DNA of 64,000 bases from the NCBI RefSeq assembly GCF_030268065.1, contig NZ_BSDD01000005.1, positions 250,156 through 314,155 of the forward strand, in the 5' to 3' direction. This DNA comes from Geothrix rubra. GTDB lineage: Bacteria > Acidobacteriota > Holophagae > Holophagales > Holophagaceae. This document shows positions 32,896 through 40,888 of the stretch, one piece after another (the stretch's first letter is position 1; every line of letters starts with the position of its first letter). A program made the position numbers and the translations under genes. The notes below the pieces were generated by a model that saw nothing but the letters and a program-made list of their open reading frames with translations, was not told where the DNA came from and ran no database searches.

Positions 32896-33753
32896 ATGTC
32901 TGAGGAACCTCTACCGGTACCCGACAGCACGGCGGTGCGGGTGGCCCTGTGGCGGGCGCTGCACCTGGAGGTGGACGCGCCGCCGCCGGTGTTCCGGGAC
33001 GAGGTGGGGCTGAGGCTGGCGGCGCCGGAGGACGGGTGGCGGGACCGGCCGGACATGGGCCCGTTCACGCGGCCCTTCCGGGCGGCCATCGTGGCCCGGG
33101 CGCGGTTCATCGAGGACTGGATCGAGGACCAGGCGGGCCGGGGCGTCGACCAGGTCGTCCTCCTGGGGGCGGGGCTGGACACCTTCGCCCAGCGCCGGCC
33201 CGACCTCGCTGGCCGTCTGACGGTCTTCGAGGTGGACCGGCCGGGGCCCCAGGCCTGGAAGCGCCAGCGGCTGCTGGAGCTGGGCTACGGCGTCCCGGAC
33301 GGCCTGCGGCTGGTGCCGGTGGATTTCGAAGCTGGCGACGGCGAGTGGGATCGGCTGGCGGCGGCGGGGTTCGACGCCGCGCGGCCGGCGGTGGTGGCCT
33401 CCACGGGCGTGAGCATGTACCTCACCCGGGAGGCCGTCGCGGCCACCCTGGGCCGGACCGCGGCCCTGGCGCCGGGCTCTTCCCTGGTGATGTCCTTCCT
33501 GGTGCCCGTGGAGAGGACCGACCCCGAGGTGCGTCCCGGCATGGCGCGGGCCATGGAGGGTGCTCGGGCCAGCGGCACGCCCTTCCTCAGCTTCTTCGAG
33601 CCGCCGGAGCTGGTGGCCCTCGCCCGTGCCGCCGGTTTCCGCGAGGCGCGGCATGTCTCCTCCGGCGCCCTGGCCCGGCGCTACTTCGCGGGCCGCCCCG
33701 ACGGCCTCCGCCCCCCCGACCCCGCCGAGGAGCTGCTGGTGGCGAGCACCTGA
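32896..33753 (+). CDS. Leucine-carboxyl-methyltransferase-like (TIGR00027/PPM1) SAM methyltransferase
   Basis: 285 residues. VVLLGAGLDTFAQR (residues 87-100) is the diagnostic SAM-binding motif of the LCMT/PPM1 group. FEVDRPGPQAWKRQRL supplies the acidic ribose ligand, VPVDFEAGD is motif II, and STGVSMYLT corresponds to the conserved EGV-x-MYL turn. The family methylates carboxyl groups, mostly on unknown small substrates in bacteria. GGAGGCACG precedes ATG 32896. It is followed by a palindromic repeat and convergent ABC transporter genes. Confidence 0.87.
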   Translation: MSEEPLPVPDSTAVRVALWRALHLEVDAPPPVFRDEVGLRLAAPEDGWRDRPDMGPFTRPFRAAIVARARFIEDWIEDQAGRGVDQVVLLGAGLDTFAQRRPDLAGRLTVFEVDRPGPQAWKRQRLLELGYGVPDGLRLVPVDFEAGDGEWDRLAAAGFDAARPAVVASTGVSMYLTREAVAATLGRTAALAPGSSLVMSFLVPVERTDPEVRPGMARAMEGARASGTPFLSFFEPPELVALARAAGFREARHVSSGALARRYFAGRPDGLRPPDPAEELLVAST

Positions 33754-33782
33754 GGATCGGCCTGACTCGGCCAGAACCCTCC

Positions 33783-33872
33783 ACCGCGAATGGCGCGAAG
33801 GGGCGCGAATCGCGGTGGAATGGGGTCGCCTGGCATTCGTGGGCCCGAAGGGCGGTTCGCGTCATTCGCGGT
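33783..33872. repeat. Palindromic intergenic repeat, GCGAATGG-word type
   Basis: The left arm ACCGCGAATGGCGCGAAGG, plus a third GCGAAT, faces a right arm whose complement reads ACCGCGAATGACGCGAACC and continues. Three words per arm, 9-10 bases apart, with a degenerate inner part. It lies between convergent genes at 33753 and 33915. The same word type forms the outer arms of the nested element at 39061-39215. Confidence 0.7.
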
Positions 33873-33914
33873 CTGCTTTCCGCCTTCCGCTTGGAGGCGG
33901 TGCGCGATCCGGAG

Positions 33915-35123
33915 CTACTCCGCCCGCAGGGCCTCGATGGGATCCAGGGATGCGGCCCGTCGGGCCGGCAGCACGCCCGCGGCGGCGCCCACGCCCAGGG
34001 TCATGAGGAGGGCGGCGACCACGGCGCCGGGGGGCGTGGCCAGGGGCAGGCCGGGCACGGCCAGGCGGAGGACCAGCTGCACCAGGGCCCCGAGGGCGAG
34101 GCCACCCAGGCCGCCGCCCAGGGCCAGGAGGATCGCCTCCAGGAGGAAGAGGGCCTGCACCGTGGGGGCCTCCACGCCGAGGGCCCGCAGGAGGCCGATC
34201 TCCGCCGTGCGCTCGCTCACGGAGATCCACATCACCGTGAGGATGCCCATGGCCCCCACCACCAGCGAGATGCCGGCGATGGCGGTGACCGCCAGGGTCA
34301 CGATGCCGATGACGCGCCCGAAGACCTCCAGCATCTCGGTCTGGGTGGTGAGGGTGAAGTCCTCCTCGCCCCGGTGCCGGGCCATGAGGGCCGCCTTCAC
34401 CTGCGCCACCACGGCGGGGACGCCCTCGCTGCGGGTGGTGAGCAGGTCGATCTCGTGGAGCTCGGACAGGTTGAACAGCCCCATGGCGGTGCCCACGGGG
34501 AGGTAGGCCGTGTCGTCCAGGTCGAAGCCCAGGAGCTGGCCCTTGGGTTCCATGACCCCGATGACGACCAGGCTCTCGGAGCCCACGCGGACCCGCTGGC
34601 CCAGGGGCGAGGCCGTCCCGAAGAGCTCGCGGGCGAGCTTGGGGCCCAGCACGGTGAGGGAGGCCCGCCGCCCCGGATCCATGGGCGGCAGGAAGCTGCC
34701 CTGGGCCGTCCCCACGCCCCAGGCCTTGGGCAGCTCGTGGTTCACGCCGTAGAGGTAGACGCTGCGGCCCCGGCCGCCGTGCTCCACCCGGCCCTGGCCC
34801 ATGGCCACCGGGATCACGGCCTCGACGCCGGGGAGGCGCCGCAGCGACTCGGCGTCCTCGGGCGTGAGGGGGTGGGTGGTGCCGCCGAACACGCCGGGGA
34901 GGCCCATGGTCTTCACCTTGCCGGGATTGACCGCCAGCAGGTTGGTGCCGAACTGGCTGAACTGGCCCACGATGTAGCGCCGCGTGCCCTCCCCGAGCGA
35001 CGTGAGCAGCACCACCGCGGCTACGCCGATGCCCACGCCGAGCACCGAGAGCGAGGACCGGAGCCGGTGTCCGGCCACGGACCCGAGGACGAACCGGAAG
35101 AGCTCGGCGGCGGGCACGGCCAT
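33915..35123 (-). CDS. MacB-type ABC transporter permease (FtsX fold)
   Basis: 402 residues from ATG 35123, 2 bases after the preceding permease stop. TM1 (SSLSVLGVGIGVAAVVLLTSLG) precedes a MacB_PCD-like periplasmic domain. The C-terminal half has VVGAMGILTVMWISVSERTA and EIGLLRALGV, then two helices, ending PIEALRAE. There is no ATPase domain. It is the last gene of a complete adaptor-ATPase-permease-permease exporter. The longer frame to 35276 overlaps the neighbour and is not used. Confidence 0.9.
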   Translation of the reverse strand: MAVPAAELFRFVLGSVAGHRLRSSLSVLGVGIGVAAVVLLTSLGEGTRRYIVGQFSQFGTNLLAVNPGKVKTMGLPGVFGGTTHPLTPEDAESLRRLPGVEAVIPVAMGQGRVEHGGRGRSVYLYGVNHELPKAWGVGTAQGSFLPPMDPGRRASLTVLGPKLARELFGTASPLGQRVRVGSESLVVIGVMEPKGQLLGFDLDDTAYLPVGTAMGLFNLSELHEIDLLTTRSEGVPAVVAQVKAALMARHRGEEDFTLTTQTEMLEVFGRVIGIVTLAVTAIAGISLVVGAMGILTVMWISVSERTAEIGLLRALGVEAPTVQALFLLEAILLALGGGLGGLALGALVQLVLRLAVPGLPLATPPGAVVAALLMTLGVGAAAGVLPARRAASLDPIEALRAE

Positions 35124-35125
35124 GG

Positions 35126-36325
35126 TCACCGCCTCGCCAGGGCCGCGACCGGGTCGAGCCGCGTGGCCCGCCGCGCCGGCCACACGCCGAAGCCCAGGCC
35201 CACCGCGAAGGAGAGGGTGAGGGCGGCGCCCACCGCCCAGAGGGGGATCGCCGCCGGGAACGCCGGATAGACCCACGCCAGGAGGCGCACGCCCGCGGCC
35301 CCCGCCGCCAGCCCGAGGCAGCCGCCCAGGGCCGCCAGCATCGTGGCCTCGGCGAGGAAGGCCAGGAGGATCTGCGGGTCCGCCGCGCCCAGGGCCTTGA
35401 GCAGGCCGATCTCCGCGCGCCGCTCGGTCACGGAGACCAGCATGACGTTCATGATCCCCACCCCCGCCACCACCAGGGAGACCGAGGCGATGCCCGCGAG
35501 CGTCAGGGTCAAAGCCCCGAGGATGGCGGAGAAGGAGGCCACCATGGCGTCCTGGGTGAAGACGGTCACGTCCTCCGCCCGGTGCCGCTCCCTCAGGAGG
35601 GCGAGGACCTCCGCCTTGGCCAGGTCCATCTCCGCGAAGATCCGCACCTCGGCCACGATGCGGAAGAGGGAGGTGCGGTTGAACAGGCGCATGGCCGTCC
35701 CCACCGGGACGAAGGCCGCCTCGTCCAGGTCCACGCCGAGCATCGAGGGCCCGCGGGGCGCCAGGACGCCCACCACATGGAAGCGGGCCGGACCCACCCG
35801 GAGCACCTGGCCCAGGGGGTTCTCCCCCCGGAACAGCTCCCGGGCGGCCTTCATCCCCAGGACGATCTCCGTGCCCGCCCGGTGGGGATCCCCGGGCGGC
35901 AGGAAGCTGCCGGCGGCCATGCGCAGGCGGCGGACCTCGAGGTACTCGGCCGTGGTCCCGAGGACCGGCACGGAGCGGCCCAGGCCCTGGAACCGCAGGG
36001 TCTCGGTGGCCACCGCGAGGGGCACCGTGCGGCGCAGGCGGCCCAGGCGGGCCAGGGCCGCGTGGTCCTCCAGGGTGAGGTCGTGGGTGACGCCGCCGAA
36101 GGGCATGCCGCCCGTGGTCTCCACCTTGCCGGGCAGGATGATGACGAGGTTGGAGCCCAGCGACGCGAACTCGTCCACGATGTAGCGCCGGGCGCCCTCC
36201 CCCAGGGCCGTGAGGGCGAGGACGGAGGCGATGCCGATGGCCACGCCCGCCACCGAGAGCGCGGTGCGGAGCCGGTGGCCCCGGAGGGCGCCCACCGCGA
36301 AGCCGAGCAGGTCCAGGGGGGCCAC
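35126..36325 (-). CDS. MacB-type ABC transporter permease (FtsX fold)
   Basis: 399 residues starting at GTG 36325, with GGAGG 6 bases upstream inside the end of the ATPase gene. Layout: TM1 (TALSVAGVAIGIASVLALTALG), a periplasmic domain containing SFLPPGDPHR and NPLGQVLRVG motifs, then VVAGVGIMNVMLVSVTERRA and EIGLLKALGA in the FtsX core. It pairs with the downstream permease, probably as a heterodimer. It is separated from the ATPase stop by one base. Confidence 0.9.
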   Translation of the reverse strand: MAPLDLLGFAVGALRGHRLRTALSVAGVAIGIASVLALTALGEGARRYIVDEFASLGSNLVIILPGKVETTGGMPFGGVTHDLTLEDHAALARLGRLRRTVPLAVATETLRFQGLGRSVPVLGTTAEYLEVRRLRMAAGSFLPPGDPHRAGTEIVLGMKAARELFRGENPLGQVLRVGPARFHVVGVLAPRGPSMLGVDLDEAAFVPVGTAMRLFNRTSLFRIVAEVRIFAEMDLAKAEVLALLRERHRAEDVTVFTQDAMVASFSAILGALTLTLAGIASVSLVVAGVGIMNVMLVSVTERRAEIGLLKALGAADPQILLAFLAEATMLAALGGCLGLAAGAAGVRLLAWVYPAFPAAIPLWAVGAALTLSFAVGLGFGVWPARRATRLDPVAALARR

Positions 36326-36326
36326 G

Positions 36327-37004
36327 CTAGGCCTCCGCCGGCGGGTCCGCCAGGGCCCCGTCCGAGAGGTGCACCACCCGCTTCGCGCGGCCCGCGAGCA
36401 CCGGATCGTGCGTGACCACCACCAGCGTCAGGCCCTGCCGGTTCATGGCCTCCAGCACGCCCATCACCTCCTGGGCCGAGGCGCGGTCCAGGTTGCCGGT
36501 GGGCTCGTCCGCCAGCAGGACGGCGGGGTCCATGACCACGGCCCGGGCGATGGCCGTGCGCTGCCGCTCCCCGCCCGAGAGCTGGTCCGGCCGGTGGCCC
36601 GCCCGGGCCAGGAGGCCCACCGACGCCAGGGCCCGCGCCGCCCGCGCCTTCCGCTCCTCCCGGGGGACCCCGCCGAACAGCATGGGCAGCTCCACGTTGC
36701 CCTGGGCGGTGAGCCGGGGCAGCAGGTGGAAGAACTGGAAGACGAAGCCGATCCGGTTCCGCCGGAGCAGGGACCGCTCGCCATCGGGCAGGGCGCCCAC
36801 CTCCCGGCCCTCGAAGCGGTAGCGGCCGCGGGTGGGGCGGTCCAGGCAGCCGAGGATGTGCAGCAGCGTGGACTTGCCGGAGCCCGAGGGGCCGATGAGG
36901 GCCACGTGCTCGCCCGGGGCGATGCCCAGGCTGATGTCCCGCAGGGCATGGACCACGCCCTCCCCCATGGGGTAGGTGCGCCACACGCCCTCGAGCTGGA
37001 TCAT
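36327..37004 (-). CDS. ABC transporter ATP-binding protein (MacB/LolD type)
   Basis: 225 residues with all ATPase motifs: Walker A GPSGSGKS (38-45), Q-loop Gln90, signature LSGGE (142-146), Walker B LLADE ending at Glu167, DEPTGNLD and the switch His199. DEPTGNLD with RIGFVFQFFHLLP is characteristic of the LolD/MacB/FtsE group that drives FtsX-fold permeases. It powers the two permeases encoded directly downstream and, having no local partner, might also serve the ATPase-less operon at 11-15 kb. Its ATG overlaps the adaptor stop (ATGA). Confidence 0.93.
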   Translation of the reverse strand: MIQLEGVWRTYPMGEGVVHALRDISLGIAPGEHVALIGPSGSGKSTLLHILGCLDRPTRGRYRFEGREVGALPDGERSLLRRNRIGFVFQFFHLLPRLTAQGNVELPMLFGGVPREERKARAARALASVGLLARAGHRPDQLSGGERQRTAIARAVVMDPAVLLADEPTGNLDRASAQEVMGVLEAMNRQGLTLVVVTHDPVLAGRAKRVVHLSDGALADPPAEA

Positions 37005-38164
37005 GGCCCCTCCCGGGCCCGACCCTCGGCCTGGGCATGGGCCCGGGCCCCGGCGCGGACCTCCGCGGACTCCCGCGCCGTGACCACCTGCTCCCCCGCC
37101 GCGAGGCCCGAGCGGATCTCCGTGAACTGCCAGTTGCGGAGGCCGGTCTGCACCGTCCGCTCCGCCAGACGCCCCCCCGCCAGCACGAGCACCCGCCCGC
37201 CCTCGGCGATGGCGGCGGTGGGCACGCGGAGCACCCCGTCCCGCCGGGCCAGGATCACCTCGACATCGCTGGAGGTCCCGGGCAGGAAGTCCTGCGCCGA
37301 GGCCGGGTCCGCCAGCACGGCCTCGATCTCCACGGTGCGGTTCTGCTCCTGGATGTCCAGGACGTAAGGCGCCACCCGGTCGAGGCGGCCCGGCAGCTTC
37401 TCGCCGGGGCGGGAGTCGATGGCGATGCGGACGGGCTGGCCCACCTTCACCCGCCGGGAGTCCACCTCGTCGATGGGCGCGCTGATGTAGAGGGAGGCGG
37501 GATCCAGGAGGTCGAGGACGGCGGGGATGGGGATGCCGGGGGGCGACGGCGTGATCCACTCGCCCACCTCGCCGGAGCACTCGGCCACGATCCCGGCGAA
37601 GGGCGCCCGGATCTGGGTGAGGGCGAGCTGGGCCCGGGCCAGCTTCACCTGGGCCCGGGCCTCGTCCAGGGTGGCGCCCAGGGCCTGGCAGGTGGCCGCG
37701 GCCCGGTCCCGGGCGCTCTGGAGGGCGTCCAGGGCCTGCGGGCTGAGGATGCCGTCCCGGGCCAGGGCCTGGCCCCGGACCAGTTCCTTCTCGGCGAGGC
37801 CGGCCGCGAGGCACGCCTCCCGGGTCCGGGCCTCCGCGGTCCGGACCTGCTCCTCCGCGAGGTTCAGCTGGGCCCGCTGGACCGAGTCCTCGAGCTGCAG
37901 GAGGAGGTCCCCCGCGGCCACCCGGCTGCCCTTCCGGTGGGGCAGGGCCGTCACGAGGCCGCCCATCTGCGGCGAGAGCTTGGCCCGGTGGTGGGCCTTC
38001 ACCGTCCCGGCCCGGGTGTTGGTGACGATCTCCTCCACCGGCCCCACCTCGGCCCGGGCGACCTTCACCTCCAGGCCCGCATCCCGGAAGACCGCCACCT
38101 TCAGGATCACCGCCCCGATCCCCACCGCGAGGAGGAGAACGGCCCAGCGCGGCACCTTTCGCAT
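37001..38164 (-). CDS. HlyD/MacA-type periplasmic adaptor protein
   Basis: About 387 residues from ATG 38164. The N-terminal anchor (WAVLLLAVGIGAVILKVAVF) is followed by a lipoyl half, a coiled-coil hairpin (about 85-180) and the second lipoyl half APFAGIVAEC. It ends with beta-barrel and membrane-proximal domains and a charged Ala/Arg/Glu tail. It links the ABC permeases to an outer-membrane channel. Ribosome site before ATG 38164 is weak, and an in-frame GTG at 38194 is possible. It is first in the four-gene operon. Confidence 0.87.
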   Translation of the reverse strand: MRKVPRWAVLLLAVGIGAVILKVAVFRDAGLEVKVARAEVGPVEEIVTNTRAGTVKAHHRAKLSPQMGGLVTALPHRKGSRVAAGDLLLQLEDSVQRAQLNLAEEQVRTAEARTREACLAAGLAEKELVRGQALARDGILSPQALDALQSARDRAAATCQALGATLDEARAQVKLARAQLALTQIRAPFAGIVAECSGEVGEWITPSPPGIPIPAVLDLLDPASLYISAPIDEVDSRRVKVGQPVRIAIDSRPGEKLPGRLDRVAPYVLDIQEQNRTVEIEAVLADPASAQDFLPGTSSDVEVILARRDGVLRVPTAAIAEGGRVLVLAGGRLAERTVQTGLRNWQFTEIRSGLAAGEQVVTARESAEVRAGARAHAQAEGRAREGP

Positions 38165-38250
38165 GGGTACCAATCTAGGTCGCCCGGGAAGCACAGGAAG
38201 GGGCGGACTTCGCCCCCTGCGGATCCCGAGTCCGTGTTCCTGGCCCGGGC

Positions 38251-39039
38251 CTACAGCTTCGGGTAGAGCTCCGGCCGCCGGTCCTGCAGGGCGGGGAAGC
38301 GGGTGCGCCAGGCACGGAGCTTGGCCAGGTCGATCTCGCCAATGACGAGGCCCTCCTCCGAGCCGCCGGTGGCGATCGCTGCGCCGAAAGGATCCAGGAT
38401 CGCGGAGCGGCCGGGGTACTCGGCCAGGGGATCGCGGCCCACGCGGTTGACGCCGCAGACGGCCATCTGGTTCTCGATGGCGCGGGCGGCCAGGAGGGTG
38501 GACCAGGCGTCGATGCGGCGGATGGGCCAGTTGGCGGGGAGGAACACCACCTCGGCGCCCTTCGCGGCCAGGGCGCGGAAGGGCTCGGGGAAGCGCAGGT
38601 CGTAGCAGATCTGCAGGCCGCAGGGGATGCCGTCCACCTCGAACACCGGGCAGTCGTCCCCGCCCACGTAGTGCCGGTGTTCCTCGCCGTAGGTGAAGGG
38701 GTGGAGCTTGCGGTAGAGGGCCACCAACGATCCGTCCGGCGCCGTGACGAAGGCCGCGTTGCGGGGGTGGGGCGCGTGGGCCTCCACGGCGGTGCCCACC
38801 AGGTAGAGGCCGAATTCGCGCGAGAGGACGGCGAAGGCCTCGCTGGTCGGCCCGGGCAGGGGCTCGGCGAAGCCCTCCGACGCCATGGTGAAGCCCGTGG
38901 TGGCCAGTTCGGGGAACACCACGACCCGTGCTCCGGCGCGCGCGGCCTCGGCCACGAAGTCCCGGGCCCGCGCGAGGTTGGCGGCGGGATCCTCCCAGGC
39001 CGTGGCCTGCTGGACGAGGGCGACGCGGAGGGAGGTCAT
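38251..39039 (-). CDS. Nitrilase-superfamily amidohydrolase, omega-amidase-like
   Basis: 262 residues. The catalytic triad is clear: Glu44 in VVFPELATTGF, Lys111 in LYRKLHPF and Cys145 in GLQICYDLRFPE. The CYDLRFPE context with short length matches omega-amidase (YafV/Nit2-like), which hydrolyses alpha-ketoglutaramate or alpha-ketosuccinamate. Those arise from glutamine or asparagine transamination, so the aminotransferase at 2.7 kb may be relevant, though it is far away. No signal peptide. It lies downstream of a nested palindromic repeat and a FAD oxidase on the same strand. Confidence 0.88.
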   Translation of the reverse strand: MTSLRVALVQQATAWEDPAANLARARDFVAEAARAGARVVVFPELATTGFTMASEGFAEPLPGPTSEAFAVLSREFGLYLVGTAVEAHAPHPRNAAFVTAPDGSLVALYRKLHPFTYGEEHRHYVGGDDCPVFEVDGIPCGLQICYDLRFPEPFRALAAKGAEVVFLPANWPIRRIDAWSTLLAARAIENQMAVCGVNRVGRDPLAEYPGRSAILDPFGAAIATGGSEEGLVIGEIDLAKLRAWRTRFPALQDRRPELYPKL

Positions 39040-39060
39040 GGGTTGAGTTTAAATGGCGGG

Positions 39061-39215
39061 ACCGCGAATGGCGCGAATGGGCGCGAAAAAGGACAGATCA
39101 CCGCCAAGGCGCCAAGGGCGCCAAGAACAGCACAGGACAAGGCGTTGGTCTTGCTTCGCGTCTTGGCGTCTTGGCGGTGATCCTTTCCCGCCTTTCCATT
39201 CGCGCCATTCGCGGT
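39061..39215. repeat. Nested palindromic repeat: CGCCAAGG element inside a GCGAATGG element
   Basis: Outer arms are ACCGCGAATGGCGCGAATGG (from 39061) and CCATTCGCGCCATTCGCGGT (39196-39215), perfectly complementary over 20 bases. Between them is a second inverted repeat: GATCACCGCCAAGGCGCCAA from 39096 with a third word, matched by TCTTGGCGTCTTGGCGGTGA ending about 39182. Two word types of the same repeat family are thus concentric, and the whole could form one long hairpin. It fills the gap between the omega-amidase and FAD oxidase genes, reaching almost to the stop of the latter. Confidence 0.8.
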
Positions 39216-39219
39216 TTCC

Positions 39220-40284
39220 TCAGTCAATGAACCTGCGAGGATCCAGCGGGCCTGCGGTGGCCTTCCGCAGGAAGCTGTCGGCGGCGAGTTGGCCCACGGC
39301 GAGGCCGCTGGTCATGCCGTGGCCGCCGAGGCCCGCCACCCAGAAGAGGCCCGGCACGCCGGGATCCCAGCCGAGGACGAAGCGGCGGTCGGGCGCGAAG
39401 GTGCGGAGGCCGGTCCAGTACCGGGTGATGGGACGCTCCGCCAGGTCGGGCGCCAGCTCGCGCAGGCTGGCGTAGAGGCCCTCGAGCACGCCGGCGTCCG
39501 TGCCGGGCTGGCGCCCGCGCTCGGGCAGGGGCACGGCGGCCTCCTCGCAGGGGCACAGGAGGAGCCCGCCGCTCTCCGGGCGGAAGTAGAAGGGCCGGTC
39601 TACCCACCAGGCCCAGGGCTGCGCGGCGGGATGGGGGGCCGAACTCCACACCAGCGAGCGGCGGAGGGGCGTGAACGACAGGGCGGAGCCCGCCCAGCGG
39701 CCGAGCTCGCCGGCCCAGGCCCCGGCGGCGATGACCAGGGCCTTCGCCTCCAGGGGGCCCCGGTCGGTCGCCAGGCGGAAGCCGGAGGGGAGGCGCTCGA
39801 GGCCCCGGAGGGCGCAGCCGAAGCGCAGGTCCGCGCCCCCGGCCCGGGCGCCCTCGGCGCAGTGGCGCAGCAGGCCCGCGGTGTCGATGGTGCCGTCGCC
39901 GGGGAGGGCCAGGTGCTCGGCGGCCCGGAGACCGGGCAGGGGGCAGCCGGCGCCGCGATGGGCCTCGACGCCGAGGGCCCGGGCCTCGGCCTCCAGGGTT
40001 TCGAGAGGGCCGGCCTCGACGGAGAGCAGCAGCCCGCCGCCGGCGGCGAGGAGGCCCGCCTCGGCCAGGCGGTGGCGGCCTTCGACCGTGAGGGCGGAAT
40101 GCTCGAGTCGGCCCGTGAGGGCGCGGGCGATGGCGGCGTTGTGGCCGCTGGCGTAGGTGCCCGGCTGGTCCTCGCGGTCCAGGAGGACGATTCCCCGCTG
40201 GCCGGACCGGGCCAGGTGGAAGGCGGTGGACAGGCCGGCAATGCCGCCGCCGATGATCGCAACTTCTGCCCTGTCAACGCCCAA
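39220..40284 (-). CDS. FAD-dependent amino-acid oxidase/dehydrogenase (DAO family)
   Basis: 354 residues. VAIIGGGIAGLSTAFHLARSG is the FAD-binding dinucleotide fold (GGGIAG 12-17). LEAKALVIAAGAWAGELG is the DAO family's second FAD contact, and GLFWVAGLGGHGMTSG near the C-terminus is the closing FAD motif. It resembles glycine oxidase or D-amino-acid dehydrogenase; ThiO is a possibility but no thiamin genes are nearby. It starts at TTG 40284 with GAGG upstream, and the protein begins one residue before the Rossmann strand, so a longer form is unlikely. It is divergent from the Cus-type operon. Confidence 0.85.
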   Translation of the reverse strand: MGVDRAEVAIIGGGIAGLSTAFHLARSGQRGIVLLDREDQPGTYASGHNAAIARALTGRLEHSALTVEGRHRLAEAGLLAAGGGLLLSVEAGPLETLEAEARALGVEAHRGAGCPLPGLRAAEHLALPGDGTIDTAGLLRHCAEGARAGGADLRFGCALRGLERLPSGFRLATDRGPLEAKALVIAAGAWAGELGRWAGSALSFTPLRRSLVWSSAPHPAAQPWAWWVDRPFYFRPESGGLLLCPCEEAAVPLPERGRQPGTDAGVLEGLYASLRELAPDLAERPITRYWTGLRTFAPDRRFVLGWDPGVPGLFWVAGLGGHGMTSGLAVGQLAADSFLRKATAGPLDPRRFID

Positions 40285-40412
40285 GGAAGCCTCTCTGCCT
40301 TCATCCTAGCGCGGCGGGGTCTGGACCCGGTCCCTGTGACCCGCATCAAGGCCCGTCCGCTTCCGGTTGTGGCCCCAGCGAACGGGCCTAAGATGAGGCA
40401 ACGGAGTCTCGC

Positions 40413-40814
40413 TTGCGGACCCTTCTGCGCACCTTGCTCGCCTGCGCGCTGCTCATCGGCGGCGTGGGGCTGGACTGGGCGCCGGCGACCGGCGCGGCGG
40501 AATCGCACGAGGCCTGCTGCTGCGGGATGCTGCCCGGGCCGCACGACAGCTGCCCCTGCCCGAAGCCGGAGACCCCCCAGGGCCCCTCCCAGAATGGCTG
40601 CGGCGGCCGCACGACCCCGGTCTCGACGCCCCTGGCCCTGCTCCAGCGGGCCGAGCAGGGGGAAACCCGCCGCTCCGAGCCCCGCCCCGAGCCGGCTACG
40701 GTGAAGGTGGCCCAGGTCGCCGGGCCCGTGGACCTCCAGCCCGTCCTGCCGGCCCGGGGTCGGGATCCGGACCTGGGACGCCACCTCGCCCGGTTGAACC
40801 TCCTCCGGATCTGA
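40413..40814 (+). CDS. Small Cys-rich exported protein heading the Cus-type operon
   Basis: 133 residues starting at TTG 40413, with GGAG 6-7 bases upstream. A signal sequence (LLRTLLACALLIGGVGLDWA) is followed by clustered cysteines, ACCCGMLPGPHDSCPCPKPE and NGCGG, eight Cys within about 45 residues. The C-terminal half is Arg/Pro-rich without cysteines. No known family is recognised. Its place at the head of a metal efflux operon suggests periplasmic metal binding or a sensor/chaperone role, which is inference. It parallels the small CHFFCNHGC protein at 23885-24244. Confidence 0.6.
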   Translation: MRTLLRTLLACALLIGGVGLDWAPATGAAESHEACCCGMLPGPHDSCPCPKPETPQGPSQNGCGGRTTPVSTPLALLQRAEQGETRRSEPRPEPATVKVAQVAGPVDLQPVLPARGRDPDLGRHLARLNLLRI

Positions 40815-40888
40815 GGCGGACCCTGGCGTAGCCCTGCCTGCCGGGAAGCCCGGCGGGCCCCGCCTCCAGCTTCCTTCCGGAGATCCCC

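Noticed and set aside
2636-39215. Intergenic palindromes as ordinary Rho-independent terminators
   Set aside because: They have long periodic arms but no U-tract on either strand, and one encloses another. Termination may be a side effect but does not explain the word periodicity.
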